In this document: positions 18,326-27,223 of the stretch, one piece after another
Position numbering within the stretch: the stretch's first letter is position 1
Layout: each line of letters opens with the position of its first letter
Assembly: GCF_037482285.1 (NCBI RefSeq)
Contig: NZ_JBBEYB010000008.1
Coordinates: 62,001 to 126,000, forward strand
Direction: 5' to 3'
DNA: 64,000 nucleotides
Source of the DNA: Aquabacterium sp029268225
GTDB lineage: Bacteria > Pseudomonadota > Gammaproteobacteria > Burkholderiales > Burkholderiaceae_C
Made by a program: the position numbers and the translations under genes
Notes under the pieces: generated by a model
What the model saw: the letters and a program-made list of their open reading frames with translations, nothing else
What the model was told of the DNA's origin: nothing
Databases searched by the model: none

Positions 18326-19729
18326 TCAGGCGCGGGCCAGGCGCGCCAGCACGTCTTCGCGCTCGAACAGCGCCAGCACAGCGTCCACCGACGGCGTTTG
18401 CGAGCGACCGCACACCAGTAAGCGCACGGGAATGGCCAGTTGTGGCATCTTCAGGCCAGCTTCCTTCAAGGTGTCCTTGATGGCTTGGCTGATGGCCTCC
18501 TTCTCCCAGGACACGCTCTCCAGACGCTTGGCCAGCGCCTGCACAGCCGGGCGGGTCACGTCGGTCAGTTGGGCTGCCAGCTCTTCTGCCGGGGCGTGGA
18601 GGTGCTGCACGTACATCGTCAGCCACTCCATCAGCTCCACCGTGGTGGCACAACGGTCCTTGAACAGCGCGCACAGAGCGGTCAGCTTGTCGCCTGTTTG
18701 CAACGCTGCTGGCAAGGTCACGCCATGGCGGGCGAACTGCTCTCGCACCAGGCCGGCCAGCATCGCGTCATCGGCGGTTTTCATGTGCTGCTGGGCGACC
18801 CAGCGCAGCTTCGCTTCGTCAAACTGACCGGCGCTCTTGCCCAGGTGGTCCAGGTTGAACCACTCGACCAGTTGCTGACGCGAGAAGATCTCGTCGTCAC
18901 CGTGGCTCCAGCCCAGGCGAGCCAGATAGTTCACGATGGCGTCGGAAAGGTAACCTTCGTCGCGGTACTGCGTGACGGCCTTGGCACCATGACGCTTGCT
19001 CATCTTCTCGCCCTGCTCGTTGAGCACAGTGGGCAAGTGGGCGTACACCGGGGGCTCCTGGCCCAGGGCGCGCAGGATGTTGATCTGGCGCGGGGTGTTG
19101 TTGACGTGGTCGTCGCCACGGATGACGTGGGTGATGCCCATGTCCATGTCATCCACCACGACGCAGAAGTTGTAGGTGGGCGTGCCGTCCGGGCGCGCGA
19201 TCACGAGGTCATCCAACTCGTCGTTGCTGATCTCGATGCGGCCCTTGACCTTGTCGTCCCACACGACGGAGCCGCCCTGCGGGTTCTTGAAGCGCAGCAC
19301 GGGCTTGACGCCTTCGGGCACGGGCGGTAAGGTCTTGCCGGGCTCAGGCCGCCAGGTACCGTCATAACGCGGCTTTTCCTTGTTGGCCATCTGGCGCTCA
19401 CGCAGGGCATCGAGCTCGGCGGTGCTCATGTAGCAGGGATAGACCAGGCCCTGATCCAGCATCTGCTGCAGGACCTCTTTGTAACGGTCCATGCGCTGCA
19501 TCTGGTAGTACGGGCCCTCGTCGTGGTTCAGGCCCAGCCACTGCATGCCTTCGAGGATGACGTCCACGGCCTCCTGCGACGAACGCTCGACGTCGGTGTC
19601 TTCGATGCGCAGGATGAACACGCCGTTGTTGGCGCGCGCAAAAGCCCAGGGATACAGGGCTGAGCGGATATTGCCCAGGTGGATGAAGCCCGTGGGAGAG
19701 GGGGCGAAGCGGGTGCGAACTTGGCTCAT
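18326..19729 (-). CDS. gltX: Glutamyl-tRNA synthetase
   Basis: 467 residues. It charges tRNA-Glu with glutamate in the cytoplasm. The class I motif PSPTGFIHLGN (HIGH equivalent) is at about 10-20 and KMSKR is at 242-246. RPDGTPTYNF and VIRGDDHVNN mark a bacterial GluRS, and the all-helical anticodon-binding C-terminus follows. Its start overlaps the metZ stop by ATGA. Its own substrate tRNA is encoded in three copies immediately downstream. Confidence 0.98.
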   Translation of the reverse strand: MSQVRTRFAPSPTGFIHLGNIRSALYPWAFARANNGVFILRIEDTDVERSSQEAVDVILEGMQWLGLNHDEGPYYQMQRMDRYKEVLQQMLDQGLVYPCYMSTAELDALRERQMANKEKPRYDGTWRPEPGKTLPPVPEGVKPVLRFKNPQGGSVVWDDKVKGRIEISNDELDDLVIARPDGTPTYNFCVVVDDMDMGITHVIRGDDHVNNTPRQINILRALGQEPPVYAHLPTVLNEQGEKMSKRHGAKAVTQYRDEGYLSDAIVNYLARLGWSHGDDEIFSRQQLVEWFNLDHLGKSAGQFDEAKLRWVAQQHMKTADDAMLAGLVREQFARHGVTLPAALQTGDKLTALCALFKDRCATTVELMEWLTMYVQHLHAPAEELAAQLTDVTRPAVQALAKRLESVSWEKEAISQAIKDTLKEAGLKMPQLAIPVRLLVCGRSQTPSVDAVLALFEREDVLARLARA

Positions 19730-21009
19730 ACGTTCAAGGTGTCCAGACCACGGGCCAGGTCAGCCGTCAGGTCGTCAATGTGTTCGAGGCCCACGGCCAC
19801 GCGGATCATGCCTTGCGTGATGCCAGCAGCCAGACGCTGGGCTTCACTCAAGCGACCATGCGAGGTGCTGGCTGGGTGGGTGATGAGGGTCTTGGTGTCG
19901 CCCAGGTTCGAGGTGATCGAGCACAGGCGGGTTTGGTCGATGGCGTGGAAAGCGGACTGGCGCAGACGCAGCGAGGCTTCGTCCAGACCCGCGGGGCCGG
20001 TGACGGTGACAGGCCCGGTCGCAGACTTGGTGGTGAAGGACACCACCGCCCCGCCGCTGCCGTTTTGCTGCGCCATCGCAAGCGCGTGCTGCGGATGGCT
20101 GGGCAGGCCCGGGTAGTACACCTTGTCCACGCCCGGCTGCTGCTCCAGCCACTGGGCCAGCTTCAGCGCGTTGGCACTTTGTGCTGCCATGCGGATGGAC
20201 AGGGTTTCAAGACCCTTGAGCACCACCCAGGCGTTGAACGGTGACAGCGACATGCCGGCACCGCGCAGCGTGTTCATCAGCGGGCCATTGATGATGGCAT
20301 CCGGACCACAGACGGCGCCAGCCAGCACGCGGCCTTGCCCGTCCAGGTACTTCGTCCCCGAGTGCACGATCAGGTCGGCCCCCAGTTTGACGGGTTGCTG
20401 CAGAGCGGGCGTGCAAAAGCAGTTGTCCACGGCCAGCAAGGCGCCTGCCGCATGGGCAATGTCAGCCAGCGCACGGATGTCGCACACTTCAGTGAGCGGG
20501 TTGCTCGGGGTCTCAGCGAACAGCAGCTTGGTGTTGGGCTGCATGGCGTCACGCCACTGCTGCACATCGGTCTGAGACACGAAAGTGGCCTGCACACCGA
20601 ACTTGCCGAACTGGTTCTGCAGCAGCGAAATGGTCGAGCCAAACACGCTTTGCGAACACACCACATGGTCGCCCGACTTGAGCAGCCCCATCAGCAGCAA
20701 CAGGATCGCGCTCATGCCGCTGGCGGTGGCAATCGCCGCCTCAGTGCCTTCCAGCGCCGCCAGGCGACGCTCGAACATCATCGTCGTCGGGTTGGTGAAG
20801 CGCGAGTAGACGAAGGCTTCTTCCTCGTTGGCAAAGCGGGCCGCCGCGGTGGCGGCATCAGGATGGTTGAAGCTGCTGGTCAGGAACAGCGCTTCGGAGT
20901 TTTCCCCCCACTGTGTGGCGGGCAGCCCCTCGCGCACGGCCAGCGTTTCGATGCGCGCATCGACGGGCAGGTCCTTGCGAGGAAGGGTTTTCTTGTCAGG
21001 CGAGGTCAT
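19726..21009 (-). CDS. metZ: O-succinylhomoserine sulfhydrylase
   Basis: 427 residues. A PLP enzyme of the Cys/Met family that makes homocysteine from O-succinylhomoserine and sulfide. YSR (68-70) contributes to the neighbouring subunit's phosphate site, and the PLP lysine is K220 in HSGTKYLDGQGR. The motifs ETPSNPLTEVCDI and the N-terminal ETLAVREG fit MetZ better than MetB or MetC, but specificity within the family is hard to fix by eye. It is 18 bp downstream of purF. Confidence 0.93.
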   Translation of the reverse strand: MTSPDKKTLPRKDLPVDARIETLAVREGLPATQWGENSEALFLTSSFNHPDAATAAARFANEEEAFVYSRFTNPTTMMFERRLAALEGTEAAIATASGMSAILLLLMGLLKSGDHVVCSQSVFGSTISLLQNQFGKFGVQATFVSQTDVQQWRDAMQPNTKLLFAETPSNPLTEVCDIRALADIAHAAGALLAVDNCFCTPALQQPVKLGADLIVHSGTKYLDGQGRVLAGAVCGPDAIINGPLMNTLRGAGMSLSPFNAWVVLKGLETLSIRMAAQSANALKLAQWLEQQPGVDKVYYPGLPSHPQHALAMAQQNGSGGAVVSFTTKSATGPVTVTGPAGLDEASLRLRQSAFHAIDQTRLCSITSNLGDTKTLITHPASTSHGRLSEAQRLAAGITQGMIRVAVGLEHIDDLTADLARGLDTLNV

Positions 21010-21027
21010 CTGCAGGCTCCGCTCGCT

Positions 21028-22557
21028 TCACTCGTCCTGGTGGTTTTGCAAGGCCAGGCGCGAGTTGCTCGCATCGTCTTCGCCCTTTTGGGTCAGGCGT
21101 TGAGACTGGATCGCCGCAAAGTCCTCGGCACTCACATCACCGGTGATGTAGACGCCATCAAAGCACGAGGCTTCAAAACCCTTGATCGCCGGATTGAGCT
21201 TGCCGACCACTTTCTTCATGGCATCCACATCCTGGTAGATCAGGGCGTCACAGCCGATGATTTGACGGATGTCTTCCAGCGTGCGGCCGTGGGCCACCAG
21301 CTCGGTCTTGGTCGGCATGTCGATGCCATAGACGTTGGGGAAGCGCACGGGCGGCGCAGCCGAGGCCAGGTAGACCTTGTTGGCGCCGGCTTCACGGGCC
21401 ATCTGCACAATTTCCTTGGACGTGGTGCCGCGCACGATGGAGTCATCGACCAGCAACACGTTGCGGCCCTTGAACTCCATGCCGATCGCATTCAGCTTCT
21501 GGCGAACAGACTTCTTGCGCACACCCTGGCCCGGCATGATGAAAGTGCGGCCCACGTAGCGATTCTTGACGAAACCTTCACGATAGGGCTTGCCCAGCTT
21601 CTGCGCGAGCTGCATGGCCGACGGACGGCTGGACTCGGGGATGGGGATGACCACGTCGATTTCGTTGGGCGGCATCGTCGAGATGACGCGCTGGGCCAAG
21701 GTCTCCCCCATCTCCAGGCGTGCCTGGTAGACCGACACACCATCGATGACCGAGTCCGGGCGAGCCAGGTACACGTATTCGAACATGCAGGGATTGAGCG
21801 TCGTGTGCTCGGCGCACTGTTCCGCGTGGACCACGCCGTCGAGGTCCACGAACAGGGCCTCTCCCGGCTGCACATCGCGCACAAAGCGGTGGCTCGTGCC
21901 TTCCAGGGCCACCGATTCGCTGGCCACCATCACTTCACGGCCTTCAGGCAGGTCCGCCTCGCCGTAGCACATCGGACGGATGCCGTAGGGGTCGCGGAAG
22001 GCGACCAGGCCATAGCCGGCGATCAGGCAGATCACGGCGTACGAACCCTTGATGCGCTTGTGAACCGCACGCACGGCGGTGAACACCGCCGCAGGTGTCA
22101 GCGGCAACTCGCGACCGGCCAACTCCAACTCGTGAGCGAACACGTTGAGCAACACCTCGGTGTCGCTGTCGGTGTTGAGGTGGCGGCGGTCGATGTCAAA
22201 CAACTCTTTGCGCAGCGCGTGGGCGTTGGTCAGGTTGCCGTTGTGCACCAGCACCAGACCGAAGGGCGCGTTCACATAGAAGGGCTGAGCCTCCTCCTCG
22301 TTGAAGGCATTGCCAGCGGTCGGATAACGCACCTGGCCCAGGCCCACCGTGCCCGGCAGCGCGCGCATGTTGCGGGTGCGGAAGACGTCCTTGACCATGC
22401 CGCGAGCCTTGTGCATGAAGAACTTGCGCCCATGCGCGTCCGGGCCGGCCGTCACGATGCCTGCTGCGTCCTGACCGCGGTGCTGCAAGAGCAACAACGC
22501 GTCATAAATCAGCTGATTGACGGGCGTCTTGGAAATCACACCAACGATGCCGCACAT
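21028..22557 (-). CDS. purF: Amidophosphoribosyltransferase
   Basis: 509 residues. First committed step of purine synthesis: PRPP plus glutamine to phosphoribosylamine. Met1 is followed by the nucleophile Cys2 (MCGIVGV), which needs Met removal. LLLQHRGQDAAGI and the Asn/Gly oxyanion region of the N-terminal glutaminase follow, then the PRPP motif VLLVDDSIVRGTTSKE. I do not see the cysteine pattern of a long propeptide or Fe-S class enzyme, so it is E. coli-like. It follows cvpA, a widespread pairing. Confidence 0.98.
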   Translation of the reverse strand: MCGIVGVISKTPVNQLIYDALLLLQHRGQDAAGIVTAGPDAHGRKFFMHKARGMVKDVFRTRNMRALPGTVGLGQVRYPTAGNAFNEEEAQPFYVNAPFGLVLVHNGNLTNAHALRKELFDIDRRHLNTDSDTEVLLNVFAHELELAGRELPLTPAAVFTAVRAVHKRIKGSYAVICLIAGYGLVAFRDPYGIRPMCYGEADLPEGREVMVASESVALEGTSHRFVRDVQPGEALFVDLDGVVHAEQCAEHTTLNPCMFEYVYLARPDSVIDGVSVYQARLEMGETLAQRVISTMPPNEIDVVIPIPESSRPSAMQLAQKLGKPYREGFVKNRYVGRTFIMPGQGVRKKSVRQKLNAIGMEFKGRNVLLVDDSIVRGTTSKEIVQMAREAGANKVYLASAAPPVRFPNVYGIDMPTKTELVAHGRTLEDIRQIIGCDALIYQDVDAMKKVVGKLNPAIKGFEASCFDGVYITGDVSAEDFAAIQSQRLTQKGEDDASNSRLALQNHQDE

Positions 22558-22594
22558 GGTTCACCTCTTCCGAAAAAACAAAGCTCAAGTCGTA

Positions 22595-23122
22595 TCAAGA
22601 TTGCGCGGGCAGGAACTCGACCACCTGCTCGGGCAAGACGGGGCGAAGCCCCTCCAACAAAATTTCCAACCAGTCCACGCCCGTAGAGGCCATCCAAGGC
22701 TCCCACTGGGCCAGGGGCGTCGCACGCACAATGGTCACAATCACCAAGGCCACCAGTACCCCGCGCATCAGACCAAACACCGCCCCAAACAATCGATCCG
22801 CCCCGCTCAGGCCGGACTCCTTGATCACCTGCGTCACAGCCCAGGTCAGCACAGCCCACCCCAACCACGACGCCACGAACACCACCACCATGCCGGCCGC
22901 CGCATTCATCGACGTCCCTGCCCCACCCACTGGCACCCAGACACCCGCCTGAGGACCGAACCACTGAGCCATGAAATAGGCCACAGCCCACCCCAACAGC
23001 GCCATCACTTCCTTGATGAGGCCCCGCCAAAGCCCCACCACCGTGGAAAGCCCCAGGCCGATCATCAACATCCAATCGATCAGCGACCACTCGCCCGACG
23101 TCACCGCGCTCACGCTGTCCAT
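22595..23122 (-). CDS. cvpA: CvpA family inner-membrane protein
   Basis: 175 residues with four hydrophobic helices (WMLMIGLGLSTVVGLWRGL, the LLGWAVAYFMA region, MVVVFVASWLGWAVLTW and RGVLVALVIVTIV). The fold, length and position upstream of purF match CvpA, a membrane protein originally linked to colicin V production and envelope homeostasis in enterics. Its molecular role is not established. Confidence 0.92.
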   Translation of the reverse strand: MDSVSAVTSGEWSLIDWMLMIGLGLSTVVGLWRGLIKEVMALLGWAVAYFMAQWFGPQAGVWVPVGGAGTSMNAAAGMVVVFVASWLGWAVLTWAVTQVIKESGLSGADRLFGAVFGLMRGVLVALVIVTIVRATPLAQWEPWMASTGVDWLEILLEGLRPVLPEQVVEFLPAQS

Positions 23123-23144
23123 GTTGACTCTGACTTCAACGCGC

Positions 23145-23969
23145 TCACAGCGTCAACACAGCGCCGCTGAGACCGGCCTTGCGCAGACTTGACAACACTT
23201 TCTCGGCTTCAGCACGGTTGGCATACGGCCCCATGCGCACACGGATGCGCGTGCCTTGTGGCGTCTTGACTTCTTGCGTGTAGGTCTTGATGCCCAGGCG
23301 CTCCACCTTCATGCGCGCTTCGTGCGCCGTGATGCCATCCGAAAAGGCGCCAAACTGCACGACAAAACGTGTGCCGTCCGGATCTGCAGGTTTGGTGGGC
23401 TTGGGCTCAACCTTGGGTTCGGCCTTCGGTTCAGACTTGGCCTCGGACTTGGGTTGCGCCTTCGGTTCCGGCTTGGCCTCGACCTTGGGTCTGGACTCGG
23501 GTTTGGGCTCGGGCCTGACCTCCGGCTTCACAGGGGTTTTGGGCTCCGTAGCGGACGCCGCGGTGGCTCGCGCCGGGGGCGTGGTGATGAGCACCTCCTC
23601 GCCCTCCACTTGCTCGCCGACCTGCTCCTGGGGCGCCGCGGCCTCACTTCCCGACGAGCTCGCCTCGGCCGGCACCTGAATCAGGGCGACCTTGCTGCCC
23701 GGCTCTGCGTGCTTCACGTCCGCCACCTCGGCGAGATCGCCCCCTCTGACCATCTGCACATCGGGCGACATCGGGCGTGGCTGCGTTTCGAACAACCAGG
23801 GGAATCCGATGATGCCCGCGCCCACCAGCACCACCATGCCGATAAGGCGCCGACGTGCCCGAACACGGGCCGCTTCGACATCGGATGCAGACAAGGGAGG
23901 CTGCTCCGCCTCAGACGGTGCCGAGGTGGCCTTGCCGCGCAAGCGCTGGAGGAAGGAAGGCAAAGGCAT
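23145..23969 (-). CDS. DedD-like SPOR-domain protein
   Basis: 274 residues from the ATG at 23969. There is a short cytoplasmic Arg-rich tail, one membrane helix (about 42-60, GMVVLVGAGIIGFPWLF), a long periplasmic linker of alternating Lys, Pro and Glu, and a C-terminal SPOR domain (RFVVQFGAFSDGITAHE to the end). SPOR domains bind glycan strands lacking stem peptides at the division septum, so a septal role is likely. The gene lies between folC and cvpA, as dedD does in many proteobacteria. The open frame extends 21 bp upstream to a TTG; no good ribosome binding site marks either start. Confidence 0.88.
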   Translation of the reverse strand: MPLPSFLQRLRGKATSAPSEAEQPPLSASDVEAARVRARRRLIGMVVLVGAGIIGFPWLFETQPRPMSPDVQMVRGGDLAEVADVKHAEPGSKVALIQVPAEASSSGSEAAAPQEQVGEQVEGEEVLITTPPARATAASATEPKTPVKPEVRPEPKPESRPKVEAKPEPKAQPKSEAKSEPKAEPKVEPKPTKPADPDGTRFVVQFGAFSDGITAHEARMKVERLGIKTYTQEVKTPQGTRIRVRMGPYANRAEAEKVLSSLRKAGLSGAVLTL

Positions 23970-24008
23970 GCTGAAGGTTCGGACGGGCAAATGAACAAGA
24001 ACGCAGAC

Positions 24009-25394
24009 TTAATCGGCTTTAGCCTGCAGATGCGGCGCGTTGAGCTTGGGCAAGCCCTCGTGCAGCACCCCTCCCACGGTGTAGAAGGAGCCAAAAACCA
24101 CAATTCTATCCGTCGGGTCTGCCGCCGCCAGGGCGGCCGTCAGCGCCGCCATCGGATCGGCATGTGTCGTCACCGTGGCCTTGGGTGCCGTGAGCAGCGG
24201 ACGAGCCTGCACATCGGCCTCAATCGCTTGCTGTAGTTGGACGGCCTTGGCAGCCCGATCGGTCGGCAAGTCACAGCAGTACCAGGCATCCACCAGCGGG
24301 CGCAAACGCGTCACCATGCCGGTGAGGTCTTTGTCGGCCATCGCCCCCCACACCACATGGGTGCGCGGGAAGAAACCCATCTGATCCAGATTGGCTGCGA
24401 GTGTGGCCGCTGCATGCGGGTTGTGCGCCACATCCAGGATCAAGGTCGGCTGTCCAGGGATGATCTGGAAGCGCCCCGGCAGCTCCACTGTGGCCAACCC
24501 CGTGCGGACCGCCTGCGCCGAGACCGGCAAGCGGTGGCGGAGGGCCTCCAGTGCCGCCAGGACGCCTGAGGCGTTGAGCAACTGATTCGCACCCCGCAGG
24601 GCAGGATAGGCCATGCTGTTGAAGCGCTTGCCGCGCCCGCCCCATGACCACTGCTGGCGATCGCCCGCGTAGTTGTGATCCCGGCCAAACAGCCACAGGT
24701 CGGCACCCAGTTGCTGGGCATGGTCGATGACACTTTGCGGGGGCTGCGGATCCGAGACCACCACCGGACGACCAGCGCGCATGATGCCGGCCTTCTCCCG
24801 GCCAATGGTCTCGCGGTCTGGCCCCAGGTAGTCCATGTGGTCCAGGTCGATGCTGGTGATGATGGCGCAGTCGGCATCGATCACGTTGACCGCATCCAAG
24901 CGCCCACCCAGCCCGACTTCCAGGATGACCGCATCCAACTCGCTCGATGCCAGCAAACGCAAGATGGCCAGTGTCGTGAACTCAAAATAAGTCAGCGAGG
25001 TCTCGCCTCTTGCTGCCTCGATGGCGGCGAAATGCGGCACCAGATCGTCGGCTTTGACCAGCTCACCCAAGATGCGGCAACGCTCCTCAAAGTGCACCAG
25101 GTGCGGCGAGCCATACACCCCCACCCTGAAGCCCGCCTTGAGCAGAATGCCCTCGAGCATGGCGCAGGTCGACCCCTTGCCATTGGTCCCCGCCACGGTG
25201 AAGACCACTGGCGCTGCACGATCTTCGCTCTCCGCACCCACTGGCGTACCCAGCACCACGCCGGTACGACGCCAGACCTCGGACACGCGATCCAGGGTCA
25301 GATCAATGCCCACAGGATGCAGGCGCTCACAATGGGCCAACCATTCATCCAGTGTGCGAGGAGCGGACGAAACATCAGGCAGGGTTGCGGTCAT
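24009..25394 (-). CDS. folC: Dihydrofolate synthase/folylpolyglutamate synthase
   Basis: 461 residues from the ATG at 25394. A Mur-ligase-type ATPase that adds glutamate to dihydropteroate and to folates. The P-loop GTNGKGS is at 69-75; SPHLVHFEERCRI, the carbamylated-lysine region and VLDVAHNPHAA (C-terminal domain) are all present. It is separated from accD by a 120-bp gap with a terminator, so it starts a new transcript that continues through the SPOR gene, cvpA and purF. No strong ribosome binding site is seen. Confidence 0.96.
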   Translation of the reverse strand: MTATLPDVSSAPRTLDEWLAHCERLHPVGIDLTLDRVSEVWRRTGVVLGTPVGAESEDRAAPVVFTVAGTNGKGSTCAMLEGILLKAGFRVGVYGSPHLVHFEERCRILGELVKADDLVPHFAAIEAARGETSLTYFEFTTLAILRLLASSELDAVILEVGLGGRLDAVNVIDADCAIITSIDLDHMDYLGPDRETIGREKAGIMRAGRPVVVSDPQPPQSVIDHAQQLGADLWLFGRDHNYAGDRQQWSWGGRGKRFNSMAYPALRGANQLLNASGVLAALEALRHRLPVSAQAVRTGLATVELPGRFQIIPGQPTLILDVAHNPHAAATLAANLDQMGFFPRTHVVWGAMADKDLTGMVTRLRPLVDAWYCCDLPTDRAAKAVQLQQAIEADVQARPLLTAPKATVTTHADPMAALTAALAAADPTDRIVVFGSFYTVGGVLHEGLPKLNAPHLQAKAD

Positions 25395-25423
25395 GGGAAA
25401 TTTGGCCAATGCGGCTCATTCGG

Positions 25424-25454
25424 AAACAAAACGGGCTGCCTTCACCGCAGCCCG
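25424..25454 (-). terminator. Terminator of the trp-accD transcript
   Basis: On the minus strand, CGGGCTGC and GCAGCCCG pair around GGTGAAG and are followed by TTTTGTTT. It is 60 bp past the accD stop and fills most of the interval before folC. Confidence 0.92.
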
Positions 25455-25514
25455 CCTGTCAGACCCGTGCGCCAGAACGACGCGTGCGGGCCGGGGAACA
25501 TCAACACATCCAAC

Positions 25515-26390
25515 TCATGCCGAGACGGCGTCGGCAGGCAAGCGCTGCAACATCGCCAACTGGCGAGCGATGTTCGTACGCAACTCACGGCGATCGACGA
25601 TCATGTCGACAGCACCCTTCTGCATCAGGAACTCTGCACGCTGGAAGCCTTCTGGCAGCTTTTCGCGCACGGTGTTCTCGATGACGCGCGGACCGGCAAA
25701 ACCGATCAGCGCCTTGGGCTCGGCGATCACGATGTCCCCCACGAACGCGAACGAAGCCGACACACCGCCCATCGTCGGATCGGTCAGCACGCTGATGTAG
25801 GGCAGTTTGGCCTTGGCCAGGCGGGTCAGGGCCGCATTGGTCTTGGCCATCTGCATCAGGCTCAACAGACCTTCCTGCATGCGGGCACCGCCGGTGGCCG
25901 TGAAGGACACGAACGGCACCTTCTGGTCCACGGCTGCTTCGACACCACGCACAAAGCGCTCGCCGACCACCGACCCCATCGAACCGCCCATGAAGTCGAA
26001 CTCGAAGCACGCAGCGATCAGGGGAATGCTCTGCACCGAGCCACCCATCACGATCAGTGCGTCGGTTTCGCCGGTGGCTTCCATCCCCTGCTTCAGGCGC
26101 TCGGGATACTTGCGGCTGTCCTTGAATTTCAAGGCATCAATGGGCAGGACTTCCTGACCCAGTTCATAGCGGCCTTCGGCGTCCAGGAAGGCATCCAGAC
26201 GCGCACGGGCGCCAATGCGATGATGGTGACCGCACTTGGGGCACACGTTCACATTGGCTTCCAGGTCGTTCTTGTACAGAACGGTCTCGCAAGATGGGCA
26301 CTTGATCCACAAGCCTTCCGGCACCGAGCGTCGCTCGGACGGGTCGGTCGGGTTGATCTTGGGGGGCAACAGTTTCTCAAGCCAGCTCAT
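25515..26390 (-). CDS. accD: Acetyl-CoA carboxylase carboxyltransferase, beta subunit
   Basis: 291 residues. With AccA it transfers the carboxyl group from biotin to acetyl-CoA, making malonyl-CoA. The zinc ribbon uses Cys31, 34, 50 and 53 (CPSC and CPKC), and the crotonase-fold core contains TATGGARMQEG and LTDPTMGGVSASFA. The start is 2 bp after the trpA stop, indicating coupling to the tryptophan genes, an arrangement frequent in proteobacteria. Confidence 0.98.
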   Translation of the reverse strand: MSWLEKLLPPKINPTDPSERRSVPEGLWIKCPSCETVLYKNDLEANVNVCPKCGHHHRIGARARLDAFLDAEGRYELGQEVLPIDALKFKDSRKYPERLKQGMEATGETDALIVMGGSVQSIPLIAACFEFDFMGGSMGSVVGERFVRGVEAAVDQKVPFVSFTATGGARMQEGLLSLMQMAKTNAALTRLAKAKLPYISVLTDPTMGGVSASFAFVGDIVIAEPKALIGFAGPRVIENTVREKLPEGFQRAEFLMQKGAVDMIVDRRELRTNIARQLAMLQRLPADAVSA

Positions 26391-26392
26391 GC

Positions 26393-27223
26393 TCAGGCTC
26401 CTTTCAGGGAATCGAGGGCCGCACGGATCTCGGCGATGAAATCGCGCCCGGCAGCCACCACGGTCTCGGGCGTCTGCGCTTCCAGCAACTGGACGATGCG
26501 CGAGCCGATCACCACGGCGTCAGACACAGCGGCCACCGCCTTGGCGGTCTCTGCATCACGGATACCAAAACCCACGCCCACCGGCACATTCACATGCGCC
26601 TTGATGCGGGGCACCATGTCGGCCACGGCCGCGGTGTCCAGGTGCCCGGCACCTGTCACGCCCTTGAGCGACACGTAATACACATAGCCAGCCGCAATGC
26701 GGCCTACGGCGGCCATGCGCTCGTCGGATGAGGTCGGGGCCAGCAGGAAGATGGGGGCGAGATCGGCCGCCTTCATCTGGGCTGCGAAGGTCTCGCATTC
26801 TTCGGGCGGGTAATCGACCACCAGCACGCCATCCACCCCGGATGCCTTCGCATCGCGCACGAAGCTGCCCGCACCATGGTGCTGGTCGTACGCTTCGATT
26901 GGATTGGCGTAGCCCATCAACACCACCGGTGTGGAAGCGTTCTGAGCGCGGAAGGCCTTCACATCGGCCAACACGCGGGTCAGCGAAATGCCTTTGACCA
27001 AGGCCCGCTCGGCTGCACGCTGGATCACTGGGCCATCGGCCATCGGGTCAGAGAAAGGCACACCCAACTCAATCACGTCGGCACCGGCCTCGGCCATCGC
27101 CAGCATCAAGTCAACGGTCTTCTCAGGGAAGGGATCGCCACAGGTGATGAAGGGAATCAGTGCCTTGCGGCCTTGTGCTTTCAGGGCAGCAAAAGTCTGG
27201 TCCAGACGGGTCACGGTGCTCAT
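26393..27223 (-). CDS. trpA: Tryptophan synthase alpha chain
   Basis: 276 residues from the ATG at 27223, which overlaps the trpB stop (ATGA). It cleaves indole-3-glycerol phosphate to indole, passed to TrpB. Catalytic Glu52 (AGADVIELGVPFSDP) and Asp63 are in place, with the phosphate-binding GVGFGIRD and IGSRIV segments. The open frame continues upstream to 27436 but only inside trpB. Confidence 0.97.
   Translation of the reverse strand: MSTVTRLDQTFAALKAQGRKALIPFITCGDPFPEKTVDLMLAMAEAGADVIELGVPFSDPMADGPVIQRAAERALVKGISLTRVLADVKAFRAQNASTPVVLMGYANPIEAYDQHHGAGSFVRDAKASGVDGVLVVDYPPEECETFAAQMKAADLAPIFLLAPTSSDERMAAVGRIAAGYVYYVSLKGVTGAGHLDTAAVADMVPRIKAHVNVPVGVGFGIRDAETAKAVAAVSDAVVIGSRIVQLLEAQTPETVVAAGRDFIAEIRAALDSLKGA

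Noticed and set aside
23391..23560. Short tandem repeat of Lys/Pro/Glu codons as a possible contingency locus
   Set aside because: It encodes the periplasmic linker of the SPOR protein and is imperfect at the DNA level; such linkers are common.
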